5,304 nt of DNA from an uncultured Prevotella sp. (GTDB lineage Bacteria > Bacteroidota > Bacteroidia > Bacteroidales > Bacteroidaceae): positions 1 through 5,304 of the forward strand of contig CALBYK010000217.1 in assembly GCA_937889855.1 (NCBI GenBank), given 5' to 3'. The notes under the pieces were generated by a model that had not been told where the DNA came from, made no database searches, and saw only the letters and a list, made by a program, of their open reading frames with translations. Positions 1 to 4,681 of the stretch are shown here, piece after piece; the first letter of the stretch is position 1; every line of letters begins with the position of its first letter. Both the position numbers and the translations under genes were made by a program.

Positions 1-162
1 AACCACATATTTCTTCTCGGTCTTTGCTTTGGCCAAGGCGTTGTCAATCTGCTCCATTGGGTCGATTGACTCGTTGTAAACTTTCTTCAGCGCTTCCTGC
101 GCGTTTGCGGTAGTTATAGCCATGGCAACAGCTATGGCTGTAATGAAAATCTTTTTCATCAT
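1..162 (-). CDS. Secreted thioredoxin-like protein, N-terminal part (partial)
   Basis: This minus-strand reading frame starts at 162 and stays open to the window edge, giving the first 54 residues. Residues 1-21 form a clear signal peptide: MMKK, then a hydrophobic stretch (IFITAIAVAMAI), then TANA. Cleavage is predicted before Gln22, so the protein is probably exported to the periplasm. The mature start (QEALKKVYNESIDP) followed by an amphipathic segment rich in Ala and Lys (MEQIDNALAKAKTEKKYVV) resembles, from memory, the N-terminus of Bacteroidales periplasmic thioredoxin-family proteins. In those the CxxC site follows shortly after; here it would lie outside the window, so the assignment is inference. 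Two ATGs stand side by side (162 and 159) in the same frame and the choice makes one residue of difference. No Shine-Dalgarno sequence is visible, which is normal for Bacteroidota. A promoter lies about 70 bases upstream. The gene is divergent from the hydrolase gene. Confidence 0.75.
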   Translation of the reverse strand, partial: MMKKIFITAIAVAMAITTANAQEALKKVYNESIDPMEQIDNALAKAKTEKKYVV

Positions 163-234
163 ATTTTCTTTTTTTTGTATGTTGTTTATATGTTTTTTAA
201 GACTTATGTCTCAGCAACGCCACATCTCATAATG

Positions 235-242
235 CAAAGTTA
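235..242 (-). promoter_or_regulatory. Bacteroidota -7 promoter box for the leftward gene
   Basis: Read on the minus strand this is TAACTTTG followed by CA, an exact match to the Bacteroidota -7 consensus TAnnTTTG. Transcription would start near 230, leaving a leader of roughly 70 bases before the ATG at 162. The -33 element is unclear: TTTG on the minus strand at 259-262 is only 16 bases away and TTG at 266-268 is 23 bases away, on either side of the usual spacing. The position upstream of a real gene makes the box credible. Confidence 0.6.
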
Positions 243-342
243 GCATTTTTTATTGCAACAAATATCAATTTATCTTACAAACTATGCCAATCGGTAGAGT
301 AAGTAATCATTATAAGTAATGTAAAATGACTGTTATAGTTGT

Positions 343-430
343 CTCACACCGTTCGGTGTGAACACTCATATCGAACGTGAAGAGTGCTCATATCGAACGT
401 GATGAGTGCTCATATCGAACGTGATGAACA
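343..430. repeat. 22-bp tandem repeat array (three good copies plus one diverged)
   Basis: Units begin at 365, 387 and 409, exactly 22 bp apart. All three share the 16-base core CTCATATCGAACGTGA. Units 1 and 2 differ at one base of 22. Unit 3 differs from unit 2 only in its last three bases. A degenerate unit in the same phase starts at 343 (CTCACACCGTTCG, matching 9 of the first 13 bases). Short inverted matches flank the core: CACTC/GAGTG around copy 1 and CTCAT/ATGAG around copy 2. Copies abut without spacers, so this is not a CRISPR array. Because 22 is not a multiple of 3, the array does not read as a repeated peptide. A period of about two helical turns would place copies on one face of DNA, which suits protein binding (inference). 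A simple slippage-prone tandem repeat is the alternative. Confidence 0.9.
344..361. repeat. Perfect 7-bp inverted repeat (hairpin)
   Basis: TCACACC, a 4-base GTTC loop, and GGTGTGA form a perfect 7-bp stem. No T-tract follows on the plus strand (the next bases are ACACTCATAT), and none follows on the minus strand (GACAACTATA), so it does not look like an intrinsic terminator. It overlaps the diverged first unit of the 22-bp array and may instead be an operator-like palindrome. Confidence 0.6.
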
Positions 431-561
431 AATATGCATTATCTTCTTACATGACACACAGACCATGTCACATAACTTTTAAGGTAAGACTGGCTAACAA
501 TTCAGTTTTTGTAAGTGTTCGACAATAACCTTATAATATGGCGAAAGATGCAAACGAAAAT

Positions 562-569
562 TATTTTTG
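562..569 (+). promoter_or_regulatory. Possible upstream -7 box for the hydrolase gene
   Basis: TATTTTTG matches TAnnTTTG exactly, but it lies in a very AT-rich stretch, has no recognisable TTTG about 20 bases upstream, and lacks the CA that follows the other boxes in this window. It could be a secondary promoter or chance. Confidence 0.25.
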
Positions 570-591
570 ATAAGTTGCTTAGACATTGCTT

Positions 592-625
592 TTTGTTGGA
601 TTGTTGAATATTATCGCTAACTTTG
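592..625 (+). promoter_or_regulatory. Promoter of the hydrolase gene (-33 and -7 elements)
   Basis: TAACTTTG at 618-625, followed by CA, matches the Bacteroidota -7 consensus TAnnTTTG. TTTG at 592-595 lies 22 bases upstream, within the accepted range for a -33 element. Transcription should start near 630, leaving about 19 bases of leader before the ATG at 649. This decides the start codon of the downstream gene, because the longer open frame beginning at 586 would start upstream of the transcript. Confidence 0.75.
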
Positions 626-648
626 CACAATCAAAACAACAGAAGACT

Positions 649-1443
649 ATGGACAAAATAACAATGCTCGGCACAGGCAACGCCTTGGTAAGCCAGTGCT
701 ACAACACTTGCTTCGTGCTTGAAACCTCCACCACACGCCTGCTCGTTGACGCTGGCGGCGGCAACGGGATATTGACACAGTTGAGGAAGGCGAATATCAA
801 CATCGCCGACATCCACCATCTGTTCGTCACCCATGCCCACACCGACCACATACTCGGCGTGATATGGGTGATACGCATGGTGGCGCAGTGCAAGGGATAT
901 GAGGGCAAGCTCGACGTGTATGGCAACGACAAGGTGATGCTGGTCATCAAGACAATCATCAATATGGTTCTTGCCAAGAAGCAATTAGCAAAGGTGGCGG
1001 AGCGCGTGGTGTTCCACGAGCTGAACGACGGCAACGAGTTCAGCGTGGGCGACATGCGCCTGACGTGCTTCGATATTCACTCAACCAAAGAAAAGCAATA
1101 TGGCTTCTGCGCCAGTCTACCCGACGGCACCATTCTTGCCTGTCTTGGCGACGAGCCTTACAATCAGCTCAACCGCCCCTACGTGGAACACGCTGACTGG
1201 ATGATGTGCGAGGCATTCTGCCTCTATGCCGACCGCGACGAGTTCAAGCCCTACGAGAAGAACCACAGCACTGCTCTCGACGCCGGCAAACTTGCCAACG
1301 AGCTTGGCGTAAAGAACCTCATCCTCTACCATACAGAGGAAAAGACGCTCCATACACGCCGCGAGACCTATACTCGCGAAGCTGCCGAGAACTTCAAGGG
1401 CCGCATCGTCGTGCCAGACGACCTGGAAGTAATTGAATTGTAA
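649..1443 (+). CDS. MBL-fold metallo-hydrolase, ribonuclease Z-like
   Basis: The 264-residue protein is a cytoplasmic metallo-beta-lactamase-fold hydrolase (no signal peptide). It opens with MDKITMLGTGNA, the first strand and GTG loop typical of the RNase Z (ElaC/Rbn) branch. The metal ligands look complete: THAHTDHILG at residues 61-70 gives His62, His64, Asp66 and His67. His144 lies in FDIHS, Asp168 in LGDEP, His206 in KNHST, and His228 in LYHTEEK. The HxHxDHxxG motif, GDEP and the late KNHS/LYH motifs fit the RNase Z-like group. The protein is shorter than typical tRNA-processing RNase Z (about 300 residues) and I cannot see the tRNA-binding flexible arm. It may therefore be an RNase Z-like hydrolase of unknown substrate rather than the tRNA 3' maturase. 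ATG 649 is preferred over the open frame from 586 because a promoter box lies at 618-625 and similarity begins at MDKI. A MITE-like inverted repeat begins 3 bases after the stop. Confidence 0.92.
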   Translation: MDKITMLGTGNALVSQCYNTCFVLETSTTRLLVDAGGGNGILTQLRKANINIADIHHLFVTHAHTDHILGVIWVIRMVAQCKGYEGKLDVYGNDKVMLVIKTIINMVLAKKQLAKVAERVVFHELNDGNEFSVGDMRLTCFDIHSTKEKQYGFCASLPDGTILACLGDEPYNQLNRPYVEHADWMMCEAFCLYADRDEFKPYEKNHSTALDAGKLANELGVKNLILYHTEEKTLHTRRETYTREAAENFKGRIVVPDDLEVIEL

Positions 1444-1446
1444 TTG

Positions 1447-1515
1447 TAGGAGAGGGCGTGTAAAAATACGAAATCGCAGTTTTATCCGTAGCGAGTTTTG
1501 ACACACTCTCTCCTA
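1447..1515. repeat. MITE-like inverted-repeat element just after the hydrolase stop codon
   Basis: The ends TAGGAGAGGGCGTGT (1447-1461) and ACACACTCTCTCCTA (1501-1515) are inverted repeats matching at 13 of 15 positions. Similarity continues inward with one gap (AAAA against TTTTG), giving arms of about 23 bases. The interior is about 25-30 bases and non-coding. If the outer TA on each side is a target duplication, the element is 65 bp (1449-1513). Inverted ends reading GAGnGTGTGTCAAAA recall terminal repeats of some Bacteroidota insertion sequences, from memory only. It can also fold as a long hairpin in the mRNA. No T-tract follows on either strand, so it is a poor intrinsic terminator but could protect the 3' end or attenuate read-through. 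Confidence 0.55.
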
Positions 1516-1561
1516 AAATAAAGATATTTCCAACAACCACTAAAAAAACAACGCCAAGCAT

Positions 1562-2335
1562 ATGAGAAAAGGATGTTTCATATTAGCATTTTTCCTTGGG
1601 GGCATTTCAATATCCAATGCCCAAGAAGTGGAAACGCCTATTAAGCCCTTGCCGCAACAACCTTCTCATGAAGAGTCGCACTTCATGCAATACGACATGC
1701 CTGGACTGGAGCATATAGCAATGCCATACAACGGCCATGCAGAAACCCCTATGCTGACATATGCAACAACCAGCAACGCCGCCCTTCTCGACTCCTCCAC
1801 CTACAAATACCAACCGCTCCACCTTCCTTTCATCATCAGCAGCTCTAACCAAAGCTACATCGGATTGATGGACGTGAGGTCTGTAAGCGGCAGTGTGCGC
1901 TACGACTTGGGACGGTTGACACTGGCGGGCGGACTAACTGCCAACAGATTCCTTTATTACGGAAAATCCGTATCGCAGTATGGCGTGTCGGGACGACTCT
2001 CATATAGCTTCAGTCCAAATCTCTCAATGACTTTTTTTGGCGAGTATTACAGTTCCAACCCATTCATAAGCATGGCTGCCTACCCTTACATACCCACAAC
2101 AAAATACGGTGGCTACATGACTGTAAAAAATGACCGGTTCTTCCTGGATCTCGGTGTTGAGCAACGCTACAACACCATCACCAGAAAAATGGAAACCGTG
2201 CCTATTATAACTCCCGGATTCAAAGTCTCAAAGAAACTCGTCATCGGCTTGCCATTCGGCGACTTTGCAAAATATCTCTTCATGGAATCCTCATCAAGAA
2301 AACAAAGGCCAATGGTACCACCAAGAAAGAAATAG
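1562..2335 (+). CDS. Secreted protein of unknown function, probably envelope-associated
   Basis: I do not recognise a named family for this 257-residue protein. Residues 1-20 are a signal peptide (MRKGCFILAFFLGGISISNA) with cleavage before Gln21. Cys5 lies inside the hydrophobic segment rather than in a lipobox, so a lipoprotein is unlikely. Residues 21-60 are rich in Pro, Glu, Gln and His (PIKPLPQQPSHEESH) and look disordered. From about residue 95 to 232 short alternating hydrophobic/polar stretches occur (SVRYDLGRLTLAGGLTANRF, YGVSGRLSYSF, LSMTFFGEYY, GGYMTVKNDRFFLDLGVEQRYN). These resemble amphipathic beta strands of a small barrel or beta-sandwich. The C-terminus is basic (SSSRKQRPMVPPRKK). 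Outer-membrane or periplasmic location is inference. By eye its GC content is lower than the flanking hydrolase and receptor genes. ATG 1562 is the natural start because it puts the signal peptide at the N-terminus. No good TAnnTTTG box lies in the 118-base gap upstream, so it may depend on read-through from the hydrolase gene. Confidence 0.8.
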   Translation: MRKGCFILAFFLGGISISNAQEVETPIKPLPQQPSHEESHFMQYDMPGLEHIAMPYNGHAETPMLTYATTSNAALLDSSTYKYQPLHLPFIISSSNQSYIGLMDVRSVSGSVRYDLGRLTLAGGLTANRFLYYGKSVSQYGVSGRLSYSFSPNLSMTFFGEYYSSNPFISMAAYPYIPTTKYGGYMTVKNDRFFLDLGVEQRYNTITRKMETVPIITPGFKVSKKLVIGLPFGDFAKYLFMESSSRKQRPMVPPRKK

Positions 2336-2350
2336 AGAAAATTTAAATAA

Positions 2351-2404
2351 TGCGGACTGGAAGCCCTGGGCTACGAGCTTTATGGCTTTCAGCCTATTAC
2401 GCCA
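2351..2404. repeat. REP-like palindromic fragment
   Basis: CTGGAAGCC (2357-2365) pairs with GGCTTTCAG (2384-2392), with a single G-U wobble in 9 positions. AGCCCTGGGCT (2362-2372) is a nested near-palindrome. The GC-rich stretch stands out in an AT-rich gap. On the minus strand the motif GGCTGAAAGCC followed by TAGCCCAGGGCTTCCAG resembles, from memory, interspersed palindromic repeats that occur in many Bacteroidota intergenic regions. It could act as a stem at the 3' end of the upstream transcript, but no T-tract follows. Confidence 0.45.
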
Positions 2405-2419
2405 AATTCGAAACTCAAG

Positions 2420-2462
2420 TAACAAATTTGGATAATGATTCTACATAAAGTTAAATTTGTTA
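2420..2462. promoter_or_regulatory. Perfect 10-bp inverted repeat upstream of the receptor promoter
   Basis: TAACAAATTT (2420-2429) and AAATTTGTTA (2453-2462) are perfect reverse complements separated by 23 bases. The repeat ends 27 bases before the -7 box of the receptor gene, where an operator for a dimeric regulator might sit. Alternatively the transcript from upstream could fold here and run into the T-rich stretch TTAATTTTC, giving a weak terminator. The arms are AT-rich, which lowers their specificity as evidence. Confidence 0.4.
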
Positions 2463-2489
2463 ATTTTCTATAGGGGGCTATTATTTTTA

Positions 2490-2497
2490 TATTTTTG
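2490..2497 (+). promoter_or_regulatory. -7 promoter box of the receptor gene
   Basis: TATTTTTG followed by CA matches TAnnTTTG. The nearest TTTG upstream (2456-2459) is 30 bases away, which is too far for a standard -33 element, so the promoter may be weak or activator-dependent. Transcription would start near 2502 and give a leader of about 33 bases. This places the true start at ATG 2535 and excludes the TTG-initiated extension from 2457. Confidence 0.6.
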
Positions 2498-2534
2498 CAC
2501 CCGATACAATACATATATAAAGCATACACGGCTT

Positions 2535-4634
2535 ATGAATAACAGAATGACACTTCTTTCAGGCTTGCTCTTAGCATCGACGCTTAGCGCCAGCGCACAG
2601 GAACTGACCACACCCCAAGACACCCTCTCAATGGAGAAAATCATGCACGACCTGCCCGAGGTGATGGTGAAAGGCTCGCGCCCTATAGTCAAGGCGGAGC
2701 GTGGCATGCTGTCCTACAATATGCCGCAGCTCCTGAAGCAACTGCCTGCCGACAACGCCTACGAGGCCCTTACGCGCATTCCGGGAGTGAGCGACGCCGA
2801 CGGCGGCATAAAGTTCTCGGGCAACGAGGTGACGCTCATCATCAACGGACAGGCCACAACCCTTACGCAGGACCAGCTCACCGAACGGCTGAGAGCCTTG
2901 CCTGCCGCGCAGCTTGCCAAGGCGGAGGTGATGCTCGCCGCCCCGGCACGCTATCATGTGCGCGGCATGGCGATAAACATAGTGACGAAGGATTACGCAG
3001 GGACCAACCATCTGTCGGGACAGGTGGAGGGCGGCTGGCTGCAAAGCAAGTACGCCAGAGGAATAGGCAAGGGCTTTCTGTCATTGCAGCACGACAAGTT
3101 CGGGATGGACGCGCAATACTCCTACACCTACGGCGACTCATACGGCGAACGCACTGCCACAGCCAATCATCCGTTGGCTGACAAGCGCGTGCATTACAGC
3201 GAATACACTTGGCAGAAGCCTTTCGGCATAAGCCACAACTACCGCCTTGGCATGAACTACGCCTTTGCCCCTAACCACCGCCTTGAGGTGGCATACACCG
3301 GCAAGTGGAACAAGGGAACCACCAACAACCACACGACGGGGTCGAGCCTCAGCGAGATATACTACAGCAGCCATACGTATCTGCACAACGTTGACCTCAA
3401 CTACTCGCTGCCGTTCGGACTGCGCCTCAGCGGTTCGTACACCTACTACCGCACGCCGCAACAGCAGTCAATCGACGGAACAATAAAAACCGACGACGAC
3501 ACATCAGCCACCGAAGAGCGCAACCTCACAAGCCACAGCCGACAGACCATCAACAAATGGATGCTCGCCGCAGACCAGAGCCACTCGCTCAAGAACGGCT
3601 GGGGACTGTCGTATGGCGTGAGCGCACAGTTCACCGACAACAACAACTATCAGACCACACTCGATGCGTCAGGCAACATACTGCCCGACGCGACCAACAG
3701 CGTTGACATCAACGAGCGCATATGGAACATGTATGCCGGGTTCAGCAAGCAGATAACCAGGAGCCTCAGCCTTGAGGCGTCGGTAGCCGCCGAGCAATAC
3801 CACTCAACGCTGTGGAACAAGTGGCACGTGTATCCCTCGCTCAACGCGCTGTGGAGCGTCAACGCCGACAATATCCTCAACCTGTCGTTCAACTCCAGCT
3901 CGGAGTTTCCGAGCTACTGGTCGGTAATGTCGGGCCGTTTCTACTCCTCCACCTACACCGAGGTGTGGGGCAACCCCGACCTGAAACCTTACTCATACTA
4001 CAACCTCAACCTCATGTGGCAGATAAAGCGCCGCTACACGCTCATGGCGTTTGCGAGTCTGACACCCGACTACTTCGTGCAGATGCCTTATCAGACCACG
4101 GAGCGCATGGCTGTGATAATGAGCGAGACCAACTTCAACTTCAGCCGCCGCTTCGGACTACAGGCTTCGGCAATGTTCAACGTGGGCAGTTGGCTCAGCG
4201 GCAACGTGTATGCCGTGGGCACATACAAGCACGATAAGAACGACCGTTTCTTCGACCTCCCGTTCAACCGCAAGCGACTCATCGCACTGCTCGGCGGCAC
4301 CGCCTCCGTAAAGCTATGCCGCACACAGAACCTGCGACTCATACTCAACCCATTCTTCCAATCGAAAAGCATCCAGGGCGTGTACGACATCGGTAACGTG
4401 TTCCGCATGAACGCCAATCTGCAATGGACATCGCGCAACGGCAAGTGGGCACTGCACATCAACGGCAACAACATCTTCAACAACAAGATCGACACGCGCT
4501 CCGTGCAGGGCAACCAGGACTACCGCATGAAGGTGAGCAACTGGGCGAGCGGCACGTTAGCCGTGATTTATAAGTTCGGCGGATACAAAGAGAAGAAAGT
4601 GAAGGAAGTTGACACATCAAGAATGAAACAATAA
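2535..4634 (+). CDS. TonB-dependent-receptor-like outer-membrane beta-barrel protein
   Basis: The 699-residue protein has a signal peptide at 1-21 (MNNRMTLLSGLLLASTLSASA) cleaved before Gln22. A plug-like domain follows at about 38-155: LPEVMVKGSRP at 40-50, the NAYEALTRIPGVSDADGGIKFSG region at 74-96, VTLIINGQ at 99-106, and a closing INIVTK at 148-153. From about residue 158 on the sequence is dominated by amphipathic beta strands rich in Tyr, Trp, Asn and Ser, as in a large barrel. It ends with YKFGGYKEKKVKEVDTSRMKQ, a tail common in Bacteroidales outer-membrane beta-barrel family proteins. The N-terminal carboxypeptidase-regulatory-like domain found in many relatives is absent: only about 20 residues separate the signal peptide from the plug. 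No SusD-like partner follows, so a SusC-type glycan system is unlikely. It probably imports or binds a ligand with TonB energy, but the substrate cannot be read from the sequence. ATG 2535 is chosen from the signal peptide and promoter; ATG 2547 is an in-frame alternative. Confidence 0.88.
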   Translation: MNNRMTLLSGLLLASTLSASAQELTTPQDTLSMEKIMHDLPEVMVKGSRPIVKAERGMLSYNMPQLLKQLPADNAYEALTRIPGVSDADGGIKFSGNEVTLIINGQATTLTQDQLTERLRALPAAQLAKAEVMLAAPARYHVRGMAINIVTKDYAGTNHLSGQVEGGWLQSKYARGIGKGFLSLQHDKFGMDAQYSYTYGDSYGERTATANHPLADKRVHYSEYTWQKPFGISHNYRLGMNYAFAPNHRLEVAYTGKWNKGTTNNHTTGSSLSEIYYSSHTYLHNVDLNYSLPFGLRLSGSYTYYRTPQQQSIDGTIKTDDDTSATEERNLTSHSRQTINKWMLAADQSHSLKNGWGLSYGVSAQFTDNNNYQTTLDASGNILPDATNSVDINERIWNMYAGFSKQITRSLSLEASVAAEQYHSTLWNKWHVYPSLNALWSVNADNILNLSFNSSSEFPSYWSVMSGRFYSSTYTEVWGNPDLKPYSYYNLNLMWQIKRRYTLMAFASLTPDYFVQMPYQTTERMAVIMSETNFNFSRRFGLQASAMFNVGSWLSGNVYAVGTYKHDKNDRFFDLPFNRKRLIALLGGTASVKLCRTQNLRLILNPFFQSKSIQGVYDIGNVFRMNANLQWTSRNGKWALHINGNNIFNNKIDTRSVQGNQDYRMKVSNWASGTLAVIYKFGGYKEKKVKEVDTSRMKQ

Positions 4635-4645
4635 CGGTACAATGC

Positions 4646-4676
4646 TTGTCAGCTTCATTTCTTTTGGCTACTTTTG
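4646..4676 (+). promoter_or_regulatory. Promoter of the YeiH-family gene, very close to the ATG
   Basis: TACTTTTG at 4669-4676, followed by CA, matches TAnnTTTG, and TTG at 4646-4648 lies 20 bases upstream, close to the ideal -33 spacing. This is the best-formed promoter in the window. Only 5 bases separate the box from the ATG at 4682, so transcription should begin at or within a base or two of the start codon. Confidence 0.7.
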
Positions 4677-4681
4677 CAGCC

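Larger units (their letters stand above)
163..648. other. Divergent AT-rich intergenic region
   Basis: About 490 bases separate the leftward secreted-protein gene from the rightward hydrolase gene. I see no credible gene or RNA gene here. The recognisable contents are the minus-strand promoter near 235-242, a hairpin-forming inverted repeat at 344-361, a 22-bp tandem repeat array at 343-430, and plus-strand promoter boxes at 562-569 and 618-625. The stretches 263-342 and 431-560 show nothing I can identify. Long intergenic regions between divergent promoters often hold regulatory sites, and the repeat array is the best candidate for that here. Confidence 0.7.

Noticed and set aside
343..430. 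CRISPR-like repeat array
   Set aside because: The repeats are 22 bp, directly adjacent with no spacers, and no cas genes are present. This is a tandem repeat.
538..570. Ten-codon ORF (MAKDANENYF)
   Set aside because: It is too short, has no supporting context and overlaps a promoter-like sequence.
586..648. N-terminal extension of the hydrolase (MLFVGLLNII...)
   Set aside because: The extension overlaps the promoter (592-625) and would start upstream of the transcript. The conserved fold begins at MDKI, encoded from 649.
1447..1515. Intrinsic terminator of the hydrolase gene
   Set aside because: The stem is long but the loop is large and no T-tract follows on either strand, so a classical rho-independent terminator is not supported.
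1496..1532. Promoter for the 257-residue secreted protein
   Set aside because: TTTTG at 1496-1500 could serve as a -33 element, but the only candidate box (TATTTCCA, from 1525) matches TAnnTTTG poorly and the spacing is 24 bases.
2457..2534. TTG-initiated extension of the receptor protein
   Set aside because: It spans the -7 box at 2490-2497 and would put 26 residues in front of an otherwise ordinary signal peptide at ATG 2535.
2628..3461. Long antisense open frames opposite the receptor gene
   Set aside because: They are shadows of a GC-biased real gene. Their translations show no domain or signal-peptide logic and they lack promoters.
4666..4681. GGCT/AGCC 4-bp inverted repeat over the transporter promoter
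   Set aside because: The stem is only 4 bp and is fully explained by promoter and start-codon sequence; it is likely chance.
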